From NCBI GenBank assembly GCA_028868535.1, contig JAGWUH010000007.1, forward strand, positions 41,335 through 105,334: DNA of 64,000 nucleotides, given 5' to 3'. The notes under the pieces were generated by a model. That model saw only the letters and a list, made by a program, of their open reading frames with translations, ran no database searches and was not told where the DNA came from. The translations under genes were made by a program, and so were the position numbers. Shown in pieces: positions 17,835-27,419 of the stretch (positions within the stretch are counted from its first letter, which is position 1; every line of letters begins with the position of its first letter). This DNA is from Sphingomonadales bacterium. GTDB taxonomy: Bacteria > Pseudomonadota > Alphaproteobacteria > Sphingomonadales > Sphingomonadaceae.

Positions 17835-18152
17835 GTCGGCGGCTGGCGCTCTCTCTTGCCTGGTCGTCCGCCGCGACTCCGCGGGATCGACGGGCCGGTT
17901 CGGTCAGGCTGCTTACCAGCTTTGGCGATGCGCGAAAGGCTTGATCCCGGTGCGTTGCAAAGCGGGACAATTGCGTCCATAAACAATAATATTAGCATTG
18001 AACGCAGTCAGCCGGGCGATAATTTCGCACCGCCGGTCGCGGCTCCGGGCAAGACGCGGCGGGCCGGTATCGACCAGCGGTGCCGCAATTTGGCTGGATG
18101 GTGCGGGGCCGGCGGGTCGTTGGAAGCCTTGCCGGTTGATCAGGGGACTTGA
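17835..18152. promoter_or_regulatory. Divergent intergenic region, kinase-like gene and Lrp regulator
   Basis: No gene is seen in these 318 bases. A short A/T-rich stretch around 17979-18000 (AAACAATAATATTAG) is the likeliest promoter zone. The regulator start is preceded by AGGGGAC. Lrp-type proteins often regulate themselves from such a gap; no clear operator was recognised. Confidence 0.3.
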
Positions 18153-18620
18153 ATGGCGAATCTCGACCAGATTGACCGGCACCTGCTGGCCGAACTCCAG
18201 TCCGAAGGCCGGGTAACCAACGTCGAACTCGCCCAGCGTGTCGGCCTCACCGCGCCGCCGTGCCTGCGCCGTGTCCGCGCGCTGGAGGAATCGGGTGTCA
18301 TCCGCGGCTATCATGCCGAACTCGATCCGGCGCGGCTCGGCTTCGCGATCACCGTCTTCGCGCTGGTCAGCCTCAAGAGCCAGGCCGAGGAATCGCTCCG
18401 CCAGTTCGAGGATCACGTGCGCACCCTGCCGGAAGTGCGCGAATGCCACATGCTGAACGGCGAGATCGATTTCATCCTCAAGATCGTCAGCCGCGACCTG
18501 CAGAGCTTCCAGGAATTCCTCACCAGCAAGCTGACCCCGGCGCCCAACGTCGCCAGCGTCAAGACCTCGCTGACGATCCGCACCGCCAAGCAGTTGCCCG
18601 GCGTTCCGTTCGAGGAGTGA
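18153..18620 (+). CDS. Lrp/AsnC family transcriptional regulator
   Basis: 155 residues, the standard length. An N-terminal winged helix-turn-helix (LDQIDRHLLAELQSEGRVTN, then VELAQRVGLTAPPCLRRVRA) is followed by a RAM/ligand-binding domain (GFAITVFALVSLKSQAEESL; VRECHMLNGEIDFILKIVSR). Members bind amino acids and assemble as octamers or larger on DNA. The regulated genes are not obvious; it stands alone and ends in a strong terminator. Confidence 0.95.
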   Translation: MANLDQIDRHLLAELQSEGRVTNVELAQRVGLTAPPCLRRVRALEESGVIRGYHAELDPARLGFAITVFALVSLKSQAEESLRQFEDHVRTLPEVRECHMLNGEIDFILKIVSRDLQSFQEFLTSKLTPAPNVASVKTSLTIRTAKQLPGVPFEE

Positions 18621-18638
18621 CGGCACCCCATGCGAAAA

Positions 18639-18670
18639 CAGGCCGGGGAAGCGCCCCGGCCTGTCTTTCT
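18639..18670. terminator. Bidirectional rho-independent terminator
   Basis: A perfect 10-bp stem (CAGGCCGGGG / CCCCGGCCTG, loop AAGCG) spans 18639-18663. On the plus strand TCTTTCTC follows; on the minus strand TTTT follows. It lies between the convergent lrp-type gene and the Flp pilin gene and should serve both. Confidence 0.8.
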
Positions 18671-18739
18671 CGATTCAGCGCGCAAGCGCCGGCATGGCAG
18701 CGGGCCCGGGCCCTTGCGCCGTCCGGCGCGCCGTCGCGG

Positions 18740-18940
18740 TCAGGCGGCGGCGGCGTTCGCCGAGCTCATCGAGCTCGAAGTCGTGTTGAAGGTGGTCTTC
18801 AACTGGTTGCCCAGGCCGTTCATGGCGACGATCGACGCCACGCTCAGCAGCGCGGCGATCAGGCCATACTCGATGGCGGTCGCGCCGTCGCTCGATCGGA
18901 CAAGGCGCTTGAACTGCTTCAGAAGGCGGTTGACGGTCAT
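18740..18940 (-). CDS. flp: Flp/Fap-type pilin
   Basis: This 66-aa protein starts MTVNRLLKQFKRLVR; the ATG at 18940 fits the family better than the longer frame. The class IVb prepilin signature DGATAIEYGLIAALLSVASI is present, with cleavage expected after the Gly and the conserved Glu five residues on, followed by one hydrophobic helix. The protein is the structural subunit of tight-adherence pili, which need TadA, CpaF-type motors and a prepilin peptidase. None of these is nearby, so it is an orphan pilin supplied by a distant tad locus or a relic. Confidence 0.9.
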   Translation of the reverse strand: MTVNRLLKQFKRLVRSSDGATAIEYGLIAALLSVASIVAMNGLGNQLKTTFNTTSSSMSSANAAAA

Positions 18941-19041
18941 GGTTTCCTCGGCGGTCGCAATTGTTATGCGCCGGGAAATACGTTCCAAGATTAAACAATT
19001 TCTAAATTCGGTTCAGAATTGGCAATCTTTCTGAACGGCCG

Positions 19042-20406
<1,365 letters not shown>

Positions 20407-20419
20407 GTCGCTTCCGGCC

Positions 20420-20941
20420 TCAGGCGATCACGACCAGCGGCTGGTCATACTCGACCGGCTGCGCGTTCTCGACGAGGATCGCGGTGATCGTCCCGGCCTT
20501 GCTGGCGGTGATCGGGTTCATCACCTTCATCGCCTCGATGATCAGCAGGGTGTCGCCCGGCTTCACGTCCTTGCCGACGTGGACGAAGTTCGCCGCGCCC
20601 GGTTCCGGCGCCAGGTAGACGGTGCCCACCATCGGCGATTTCAGCGCGTCGACCGGCGCGGCGGCCGGTGCCGGCGACCCGGCCGCCGCACCCGTCGCAG
20701 TGCCCGCAACCGGGGCAGGCGCAGCGGCAGGGGCCGCCATCATCGGATAGGCCGCCGGTGCCGCCGGCAGCGGGATGGCCGGCGCGTTCTTCGCCACCCG
20801 GATCTTGCGGCCGCCGTCGGCAACCTCGATCTCGGTCAGCCCGGTCTCGGCCAGCAGCTCCGCCAGCTCGCGCACAAGCGCGCCATCGACATTCATCGCC
20901 GGCCGTTCCGCCCGCCCGCTCGCACCGTCCGCATCGCTCAT
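20420..20941 (-). CDS. accB: Acetyl-CoA carboxylase, biotin carboxyl carrier protein
   Basis: 173 residues, starting [20 protein letters not shown]. After an N-terminal helix ([20 protein letters not shown]) there is a flexible Pro/Ala-rich linker (about residues 60-95), then the biotinyl domain with [20 protein letters not shown]: the Lys in AMKVM is the biotin attachment residue. It carries biotin between AccC and the carboxyltransferase. It lies 94 bases downstream of aroQ on the same strand; this aroQ-accB-accC order is common in the class. Confidence 0.98.
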   Translation of the reverse strand: MSDADGASGRAERPAMNVDGALVRELAELLAETGLTEIEVADGGRKIRVAKNAPAIPLPAAPAAYPMMAAPAAAPAPVAGTATGAAAGSPAPAAAPVDALKSPMVGTVYLAPEPGAANFVHVGKDVKPGDTLLIIEAMKVMNPITASKAGTITAILVENAQPVEYDQPLVVIA

Positions 20942-21035
20942 GGCAACTCCTTTTCGCGCGCCCGTATCGCCCGGGCGATGCGACTGCAACCCCGGTCAGG
21001 ACACATTTCGGTGGATGTCGTCGTCCGGACCGGGC

Positions 21036-21473
21036 CTAGAGCCCGGCGGCCGCCTCCAGCGCCAGCAGGTAGCTGCGCGCCCCGAAGCCGGCGATGGTCC
21101 CTTTCGCGGCCATCCCGACATAGCTCTTGTGGCGGAATTCCTCGCGGGTGTGCGGGTTCGACAGGTGAACCTCGATCACCGGCACGCTGATCGCCTTGAT
21201 CGCGTCGTGCAGCGCCACGCTGGTATGCGTCAGCGCCCCGGCATTGAGCAGGACCGCGGTGGCGTCGGCATCGTCGGCCTCGTGCAGCCAGTCGACCAGT
21301 TCGCCCTCGTGGTTGGACTGGCAGAACTCGATGGTCATGCCCAGTTCCTCGGCCCGCGCCGCCACCCGCGCGGCGATCGTGTCGAGCGTGTCGGTGCCGT
21401 AGATTCCCGGCTCCCGCGTGCCCAGCCGGTTCAGGTTCGGCCCGTTGACCACATAGACCAGATTGTCCGCCAT
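21036..21473 (-). CDS. aroQ: 3-dehydroquinate dehydratase, type II
   Basis: 145 residues, the usual size. NGPNLNRLGTREPGIYG with the catalytic Tyr and Arg, EFCQSNHEGELVDWLHEA, LNAGALTHTSVALHDA and EVHLSNPHTREEFRHKSY are all present, covering the active-site His, Asn and Arg. The enzyme dehydrates 3-dehydroquinate in the shikimate pathway as a dodecamer. The start at MADNLVYVVNGP fits the family. Confidence 0.97.
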   Translation of the reverse strand: MADNLVYVVNGPNLNRLGTREPGIYGTDTLDTIAARVAARAEELGMTIEFCQSNHEGELVDWLHEADDADATAVLLNAGALTHTSVALHDAIKAISVPVIEVHLSNPHTREEFRHKSYVGMAAKGTIAGFGARSYLLALEAAAGL

Positions 21474-21541
21474 TTGCCCCGCTCGCTCGAAGTTGTCCTG
21501 CCATACCGGCCCGGTGCCGCAGCGCAAGCCGCCGCCGGCGC

Positions 21542-21952
21542 CTACTTGTCGCTTCCCGCCACTTTCCCCCACTGTCGCGCGGCGGTATAACCCAGGTAGC
21601 CGGTGCCGAACAGCGCGTAGAGCGGCTCTGGCAGGCCGGCCAGGTAGGCGTTCATGCCCCGGCCGATCGCCAGCGCCAGCTCGGGGCGGAAGGCGGCCAC
21701 CAGCCCCATCGGCAGCGCCCACAGGATCATCGCGTACATCACGTAGAGGAAGCTCGGCCGGGCCCGGCTCGTCCAGGGATCGCGCGAGCTCGCTTCGGCG
21801 ACGATGCCCGAAAGCTGCGCCTGCACCAGTTGCAGCTCCTGCGAACCCTGCAGCGCCAGCAGTTGCAGCTTGGCCTGGTCGCGCTGCGCCTTGTCGGGAA
21901 TGAGCCGGTCGATCAGGGTCGAGATCGGGCTGATCAGGGCATCGAGAATCAC
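21542..21952 (-). CDS. GTA-type 3-TM holin
   Basis: 136 residues with a GTG start and a textbook GGAGG six bases upstream. The head is MILDALISPISTLIDRLIPD, followed by an amphipathic helical stretch KAQRDQAKLQLLALQGSQEL, then SRDPWTSRARPSFLYVMYAM and hydrophobic segments. This pattern matches the holin-of-3TMs family known from gene transfer agents and alphaproteobacterial prophages, which makes lesions in the inner membrane for release of particles or lysis. No endolysin, spanin or phage gene is adjacent: it sits alone between aroQ and a PEP-CTERM gene. The family assignment is from motif memory. Confidence 0.78.
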   Translation of the reverse strand: MILDALISPISTLIDRLIPDKAQRDQAKLQLLALQGSQELQLVQAQLSGIVAEASSRDPWTSRARPSFLYVMYAMILWALPMGLVAAFRPELALAIGRGMNAYLAGLPEPLYALFGTGYLGYTAARQWGKVAGSDK

Positions 21953-22035
21953 GGCGCGCCTCCATTTTCCGGGAAAGCGCGATCAAATAACCATAATGGT
22001 TCGTGTAGGAAAGTGTTTTCTGCAGCCCTCGCGCA

Positions 22036-22065
22036 GAAACGCCGCCGACCCGAAGGACGGCGGCG
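22036..22065 (-). terminator. Rho-independent terminator of the PEP-CTERM gene
   Basis: An 8-bp stem CGCCGCCG / CGGCGGCG (22040-22047 and 22058-22065) is followed on the minus strand by TTTCTG. It lies 26 bases past the stop of the PEP-CTERM gene. Confidence 0.65.
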
Positions 22066-22091
22066 CTCCTGTCATGTCGTTTCGGAAGCGA

Positions 22092-22811
22092 TCAGGCGTA
22101 CGAGACCGAGGTCCGCGCCACCTGCTGCCGGCGACGCATCGCCGCGCCGACCAGGCCGAAGCCGGCCAGCATCATCGCCCAGGTCGCCGGCTCGGGCACC
22201 GCGCCCTCGCCGGTGAACACCGGCGCGCCGAGGAAGATGTTCGGGCCCCAGTAGCCGTCCTGGCCGACGCGATCGAGCGAGCCCGAGCCGGTCAGGAAGT
22301 TCGGCGTGCTCAGCGACTGCCAGCGCGACGACTGCCCCGACGAGGTCAGGATGGTGATGTCGGGGTTGGTGAAGAAGCCGCTGTCGGCCCAGGTGTAGTT
22401 GTCGCTGTTGCTGACGCCCGCGACTTCGTACGAAACGCCGGCGATCAGGTTGATCGGCGCGATCGTCACATAGCGGAAGTGCCCGCTCACCGGATAGACG
22501 TTGGTCACCGTCGCGGTGGCCAGCAGGGTGCCGGTGGTCAGGCACTGCGCGTCCGCGCACTGGTAGAACGCCACCGGGTTGCTGTCGACGTTGCCGGTGC
22601 GCGGGTCGGCGTAGTAGCCCAGCCCGGTCAGGGTCACGTTGTTGTTGACGGTGAACGCGGTGGCGAAATCCCACGTGCCGTTGGTGAAGCTGTTCCCGGC
22701 GGTCGCGAACTCCCAGCCGGCGGCGGCGAAGGCGTCGGTGGCGAAACCGGCGAACGAGATACCCACTGCGGCGACGGCGGCCATCAAGCGGCCGCGGACG
22801 ATAGTCTTCAT
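22092..22811 (-). CDS. PEPxxWA-CTERM sorting-domain protein
   Basis: 239 residues. A signal peptide (MKTIVRGRLMAAVAAVGISF, cleavage after AFAA) leads to a beta-rich domain beginning AGWEFATAGNSFTNGTWDFA, possibly DUF4082-like. The C-terminus has the full sorting signal: VPEPATWAMMLAGFGLVGAA, the hydrophobic helix, and a basic MRRRQQ tail. Such proteins are cut and sorted to the cell surface by the exosortase system linked to exopolysaccharide production. The start at 22811 fits the signal peptide. No exosortase gene is in the window. Confidence 0.88.
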   Translation of the reverse strand: MKTIVRGRLMAAVAAVGISFAGFATDAFAAAGWEFATAGNSFTNGTWDFATAFTVNNNVTLTGLGYYADPRTGNVDSNPVAFYQCADAQCLTTGTLLATATVTNVYPVSGHFRYVTIAPINLIAGVSYEVAGVSNSDNYTWADSGFFTNPDITILTSSGQSSRWQSLSTPNFLTGSGSLDRVGQDGYWGPNIFLGAPVFTGEGAVPEPATWAMMLAGFGLVGAAMRRRQQVARTSVSYA

Positions 22812-23161
22812 GGCAAGAACTCCTGTTGCCTGTGCATCGTGCGAACTGTCTGACGACCCCGGATTCGGCTTGAGCGAACAGCAAATCCTTTCCGGGAGAT
22901 TAACCAATCGCCAAAGCAGCGGCAATAAAAAAGTCTGTACCAAATTAAGAAAAACCGGCGCTTCACGGCAAGTATCGACGGTATTTCGGCGATTCCTGTC
23001 CCATTGTGAAACAAGACTGCAATCCCGCGCGGATTGATCCGGCGCACCCGCGGCGCGCGGCCTGTCCCGCACGAACGTCCCCTGCGCGCGAGTCGCGCCC
23101 GGGCGGTGCCGGCGAAACCTCCGCCAGGGCCACGCCCGCAATTGCTCCGATGACAGGAAAT
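22812..23161. promoter_or_regulatory. Intergenic region upstream of the PEP-CTERM gene
   Basis: No gene is supported in these 350 bases. The part next to the PEP-CTERM gene is A/T-rich (22916-22955). I looked for a sigma-54 -24/-12 pair, which controls PEP-CTERM genes in some bacteria, and found none with correct spacing. Confidence 0.3.
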
Positions 23162-23238
23162 TGGTCGGGACGAGAGGATTCGAACCTCCGACCCCCACAC
23201 CCCCAGTGTGATGCGCTACCAGGCTGCGCTACGTCCCG
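23162..23238 (-). tRNA. tRNA-Pro (anticodon GGG)
   Basis: A 77-nt cloverleaf reads from 23238 to an encoded CCA at 23162. The acceptor stem is CGGGACG/CGTCCCG; the anticodon stem TCACA/TGTGG encloses the loop CTGGGGG with anticodon GGG. It decodes CCC/CCT. The D arm is identical to that of the other proline tRNA in the window. Confidence 0.97.
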
Positions 23239-23481
23239 ACCGTTCCGGCCCTGCACGGGGCAGGGCGGGGAGCCGCGCCTATAGGCACGCGGCGCCCCCT
23301 TGGCAAGCGCACCTTTGCCGCACATGCCGCCGCCCGTGCGGACGGGCCGGTTAATTGCCAACCTGCGGGATTGCTGCTAGTCGCGCGCCCGTCGTTTGCG
23401 GCAAGGGGTTGCACGATCCCGCCCGCGACCTCACATCCCCGGCCGGTCGCCGGCCTTTCCGGCAGAGAGAACGTCCGCCTC

Positions 23482-23820
23482 ATGAATCTTCCGCTTCTTC
23501 CCGTCCTCGCCGCCGCCACGGCCGCCGCCGATACGCCGCCCGCCTGGGTGCAGTTCCTGCCAATGGTGGCGATCGTCGTGGTCATGTGGCTGCTGTTCCT
23601 GCGCCCGCAGATGAAGCAGCAGAAGGAACAGCGTGCCAAGCTCGAGGCGATCAAGAAGGGCGATCAGGTTCTCACCGGCGGCGGCCTGATCGGCAAGGTC
23701 ACCAAGGTCGACGATACCTACGTGGAGGTGGAGCTAGCCGCCAATGTCCGCGTCCGCGCCCTGAAGTCGACGATCACCGACGTGATCCCGCCCGGCGGCG
23801 CCCCCGCCGCGAACGACTGA
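23482..23820 (+). CDS. yajC: Preprotein translocase accessory subunit YajC
   Basis: 112 residues. One N-terminal membrane helix (FLPMVAIVVVMWLLFLRPQM) is followed by the family motif KEQRAKLEAIKKGDQVLTGG and a small beta-rich cytoplasmic domain ending TDVIPPGGAP. The start at MNLPLLPVLAAA was chosen for fit and the GAGAGA upstream. It is first in yajC-secD-secF; the trio assists SecYEG in late translocation. Confidence 0.96.
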   Translation: MNLPLLPVLAAATAAADTPPAWVQFLPMVAIVVVMWLLFLRPQMKQQKEQRAKLEAIKKGDQVLTGGGLIGKVTKVDDTYVEVELAANVRVRALKSTITDVIPPGGAPAAND

Positions 23821-23895
23821 TCCCGCGCCGATAGCGCAACAATGGGCCATTGCCTCGGCAGTGGCCAGCCTTTTGCGAGAATGGAACGCCCGGCG

Positions 23896-25500
23896 ATGCT
23901 CGATTTTCCCCGCTGGAAACAACTCTGGTTCTGGTTCCTGACGCTCGCCGCCTGCGCCTGCGCGCTGCCGTCGATCTTCAGCCTCGCCAACCTGCCGTGG
24001 CCTTCGGCCTTGCCGGCGCCACGGATCAACCTGGGGCTCGACCTCGCCGGCGGCAGCCACCTGCTGCTCGAGGCCAACGCCGACCAGGTCGTCACCCAGC
24101 GGCTCGAATCGATGGAGGAATCGGTCCGCGCCAAGCTGCGCCAGAACGGCCGCATCCGCATCGGCGACATTTCCAACCGCGACGGCGCGCTGTCGTTCAT
24201 GGTCGAGGACCCGACCCAGGTCGATGCCACCCGCGAGCTGCTGGTGCCGCTGACCAATGGCGCCGGCCTTACCGGCAAGCGCGACTGGGACATCAAGGTG
24301 GTCGACACCACCCGCTTCGTGCTGACGCCGACCAAGGAAGGCATCGACCAGGCCGTCACCAACGCCATGGACACCGCCACCGAGGTCGTCCGCAAGCGCA
24401 TCGACGCGCTCGGCACCCGCGAGCCGACGATCATCCGCCAGGGCGCGGACCGCATCGTCGTCCAGGTGCCCGGCCTCAAGGATCCGACCGCGCTGAAAAG
24501 CCTGCTCGGCCAGACCGCCAAGCTCGAGTTCAAGCTGGTCGACACCACCGCGCTGCCCGACGACGTCGCCCGCGGCATCGCCCCCCCGGGCGACGAGATC
24601 GTTCCGTTCGCCACCGGCGCCAACGGCGCCACCCCCGCCGGCCTCGCGGTCAAGCGTCTCGGCGGGATCAAGGGCGATTCGCTGACCAATGCCCAGCAGG
24701 GCTTCGACCAGCGCAACAACCAGCCCGACGTCTCGATTACCTTCAACCAGGAAGGCGGCGAGAAGTTCGCCAAGCTGACCACGCAGAACGTCGGCAAGCC
24801 CTTCGCCATCATCCTCGACGGCAAGGTCCTGTCCGCGCCCAACATCAACGAGCCGATCCTCGGCGGCCAGGCGCAGATCTCGGGCAGCTTCACCGTGGAA
24901 AGCGCCAACCAGCTCGCCATCGCGCTGCGCTCGGGCGCGCTCCCGGTCGATCTCAAGGTGGTCGAGGAACGCACCGTCGGCCCCGACCTCGGCGCCGATT
25001 CGATCCACAAGGGCGTGATCGCGATGCTGGTCGGCACGATGACCGTCGTCGTGCTGATCGCCGTCAGCTACGGCCGCTTCGGCATCTATGCCAACCTCGC
25101 GCTGATCATCAACGTGCTGATGATCCTCGGCATCATGGCCGCGTTCAACACCACGCTGACGATGCCCGGCATTGCCGGCTTCGTGCTCACCATCGGTGCC
25201 GCGGTCGACGCCAACGTGCTGATCAACGAGCGCATCCGCGAGGAGCGCGGCAAGGGCCGCAAGGTCTTCCAGTCGGTGGAGATGGGCTACAAGGAAGCCA
25301 GCCGCACGATCTTCGACGCCAACATCACCCACGTGATCGCCGCCACGCTGATGTTCCTGTTCGGCTCCGGCCCGATCAAGGGCTTCGCCGTGGTGCTGAT
25401 GATCGGCATCGTCACCTCGGTGTTCACCGCCGTCTTCCTCACCCGCATGTGGGTGGCGCTGTGGCTGCGCAGGGCGCGGCCGAGCGACCTGCTCATCTAA
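23896..25500 (+). CDS. secD: Protein translocase subunit SecD
   Basis: 534 residues, starting MLDFPRWKQLWFWFLTLAAC. Six membrane helices are expected. The conserved LGLDLAGGSHLLLEA (D1), the P1 periplasmic domain with LGTREPTIIRQGADRIVVQV, and the membrane-domain SGALPVDLKVVEERTVGPDL and AAVDANVLINERIREER segments are present, the last with the conserved Asp used in proton-driven pulling. With SecF it forms a membrane complex that uses the proton gradient to finish export. It is transcribed with yajC and secF, 12 bases before secF. Confidence 0.98.
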   Translation: MLDFPRWKQLWFWFLTLAACACALPSIFSLANLPWPSALPAPRINLGLDLAGGSHLLLEANADQVVTQRLESMEESVRAKLRQNGRIRIGDISNRDGALSFMVEDPTQVDATRELLVPLTNGAGLTGKRDWDIKVVDTTRFVLTPTKEGIDQAVTNAMDTATEVVRKRIDALGTREPTIIRQGADRIVVQVPGLKDPTALKSLLGQTAKLEFKLVDTTALPDDVARGIAPPGDEIVPFATGANGATPAGLAVKRLGGIKGDSLTNAQQGFDQRNNQPDVSITFNQEGGEKFAKLTTQNVGKPFAIILDGKVLSAPNINEPILGGQAQISGSFTVESANQLAIALRSGALPVDLKVVEERTVGPDLGADSIHKGVIAMLVGTMTVVVLIAVSYGRFGIYANLALIINVLMILGIMAAFNTTLTMPGIAGFVLTIGAAVDANVLINERIREERGKGRKVFQSVEMGYKEASRTIFDANITHVIAATLMFLFGSGPIKGFAVVLMIGIVTSVFTAVFLTRMWVALWLRRARPSDLLI

Positions 25501-25512
25501 GGGACCCGCACC

Positions 25513-26487
25513 ATGCGCCTGCTCAAGCTCGTCCCCCAGCACACCAACATCCACTTCCTCAAGTGGCAGTGGCCCACCACGATCATCAGCGTCGCGCTGA
25601 TGATCGCCTCGTGGGCGCTGGTGTTCACCCACGGCCTCAACCTCGGCGTCGATTTCGTCGGCGGCCAGATGATCCGCGTCACCTTCACGCACAGCGCGGA
25701 GGCGCCGATGGCGCAACTGCGCAGCGAGGTCGAGAAGCTCGGCTATGGCGAGCCGATCATCCAGACCTTCGGCGCGCCCAACGCGGTGTCGATCCGCCTG
25801 CGCCTGCCCGAAGGCTCGGACCACAACACCGGCCTCGCCGACGCGATGGCCAAGCGCATCACCGCCGACATCCGCAGCCAGCACGCCGACGCCCGCGTCG
25901 ACGGCGTCGATTCGGTTTCGGGCAAGGTGTCGAAAGAGCTGGGCTGGACCGCGTTCAAGGCGCTCGGCTTCGCGGCGATCGCCATCTCGATCTACATCTG
26001 GTACCGCTTCGAATGGCAGTTCGGCGTCGGCACGATGATCTCGCTGATCCACGACGTCACCCTGGTGATGGGCCTGTTCGCGCTCACCCAGTGGGAATTC
26101 GACCTCACCATCGTCGCCGCCATCCTGACGGTCATCGGCTATTCGCTGAACGACACCATCGTCGTCTACGACCGCATTCGCGAGAACCTCAAGAAGTACC
26201 GCCGGATGCCGATGGAGGAACTGCTCGACCTCTCGGTCAACGAAACGCTCAACCGCACGGTGATGGTCTCGCTGACCATGCTGATCACGCTGTCGGCGCT
26301 GCTCATTCTCGGCCCCAAGGTGATCTTCGGCTTCTCGGCGGCGATGATCCTCGGCCTGTTCGTCTGCACCTACTCGTCGGTCTATGCCGCCGCGCCGATG
26401 CTGATCTGGCTGAACGTCACCGCGCAGAGCTTCGTGCCCACCGAGACCGCGCTGGAAAAGCAGGAACGCCTGGCGCGCGAGCGCTGA
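25513..26487 (+). CDS. secF: Protein translocase subunit SecF
   Basis: 324 residues. LGVDFVGGQMIRVTF near the N-terminus, the periplasmic P1 domain, and the membrane block VIGYSLNDTIVVYDRIRENL with the conserved Asp identify SecF. Six membrane helices are expected. It partners SecD in the inner membrane. The last gene of yajC-secD-secF; the neighbour TauD-type gene converges on it 34 bases away. Confidence 0.98.
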   Translation: MRLLKLVPQHTNIHFLKWQWPTTIISVALMIASWALVFTHGLNLGVDFVGGQMIRVTFTHSAEAPMAQLRSEVEKLGYGEPIIQTFGAPNAVSIRLRLPEGSDHNTGLADAMAKRITADIRSQHADARVDGVDSVSGKVSKELGWTAFKALGFAAIAISIYIWYRFEWQFGVGTMISLIHDVTLVMGLFALTQWEFDLTIVAAILTVIGYSLNDTIVVYDRIRENLKKYRRMPMEELLDLSVNETLNRTVMVSLTMLITLSALLILGPKVIFGFSAAMILGLFVCTYSSVYAAAPMLIWLNVTAQSFVPTETALEKQERLARER

Positions 26488-26521
26488 CCCTCCCCAGGGG
26501 GGCTGCGCCGGCCGTCACCGG

Positions 26522-27388
26522 TCAGGCTTGCGCGCACCCCCGGATCGGCTCATCGCCCTCGATCGTGAAACGGTGCAGCAGCCGCCCGCAGCGGGGGTCG
26601 AACGGCCGCGCCCGGTGCATCGTCCCGGTGTTGTTCCACACCAGCAGGTCGCCGATCCGCCATTCGTGGCGATAGACGAAGCGCTCCTGCCCCATGTGCG
26701 CCCGCAAGCGCACCAGCAGGTCCTGGCTGTCCGCCGGCGCCATCCCCACGACGTGCGACACCGCCGCCCCCAGCATCAGCGAACGGCGCCCCGAACGGTG
26801 CTCCCAGACCAGCGGCTGCATCGGTCGCGGCCGCCGTCGCCAGCCGTCGACCTGGGCGTCATCGGCATCGGGGTTGGCCGCCAGCCCCACCGTGACCGCC
26901 GAATAGACCACCTCCAGTCCGTCGATCAGCCGCCGCTCGCTGTCGGGCAGCGCCTCGTAGGCGGCATAGGCGTTGAGGAACTCGGTCTCGCCGCCCTCCG
27001 GCGCCAGCGTCACCGGCCGGAACGAACCGCCGAAGCACGGCACCGTCTGGTCGTGATAACCGTCCATGTGCCACAGCATGGTGTTGGCATAGTAGGCCGA
27101 ATACTCGGCACTGGCATCGGGGTCGATCGTCACCCGCTGCAGCGCCCCGCCGCCGCCCTTGCCATCACCGTCCTCGCCGCCGCCCTCGGCCCGCACCGGT
27201 CCGAACTGCGCGGTGATCGCCCGCTGCTCGTCGATCGAGATGTCCAGCCCGCGCCACAGCAGCACGCCGCGCGTCACCAGCAGCTCGCGCAGCGCGTCGG
27301 CCCATGCCCCGCCCAGCAGCGCCTCGCGGGCAAGGTGCGGCATGGCGCCGATCAGCGGCTTCAGCTCGGAGGCGGTCAGTTGCGGCAT
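26522..27388 (-). CDS. TauD/TfdA-family Fe(II)/2-oxoglutarate dioxygenase
   Basis: 288 residues, starting MPQLTASELKPLIGAMPHLA. The 2-His-1-carboxylate iron site is visible as WHMDGYHD (His-x-Asp) and the distal His in NNTGTMHRARPFDP, followed by RLLHRFTIEG with the Arg that binds 2-oxoglutarate. Members hydroxylate organic substrates such as taurine or phenoxyacetates, using O2 and 2-oxoglutarate; this member's substrate is unknown. A Gly/Asp-rich insertion (EGGGEDGDGKGGGG) near residue 70 is unusual and may be a loop. No sulfur or aromatic transport genes lie next to it. Confidence 0.85.
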   Translation of the reverse strand: MPQLTASELKPLIGAMPHLAREALLGGAWADALRELLVTRGVLLWRGLDISIDEQRAITAQFGPVRAEGGGEDGDGKGGGGALQRVTIDPDASAEYSAYYANTMLWHMDGYHDQTVPCFGGSFRPVTLAPEGGETEFLNAYAAYEALPDSERRLIDGLEVVYSAVTVGLAANPDADDAQVDGWRRRPRPMQPLVWEHRSGRRSLMLGAAVSHVVGMAPADSQDLLVRLRAHMGQERFVYRHEWRIGDLLVWNNTGTMHRARPFDPRCGRLLHRFTIEGDEPIRGCAQA

Positions 27389-27419
27389 GGCTACCAGCCT
27401 ACACGCGCCCGGCGCGGTT

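Noticed and set aside
15831..18152. A 773-codon plus-strand frame
   Set aside because: It is antisense to the deacetylase and kinase-like genes and shows only Arg/Pro/Gln-rich nonsense.
22812..23161. Sigma-54 promoter for the PEP-CTERM gene
   Set aside because: GG and GC elements do not have the correct spacing in this gap or before the second PEP-CTERM gene.
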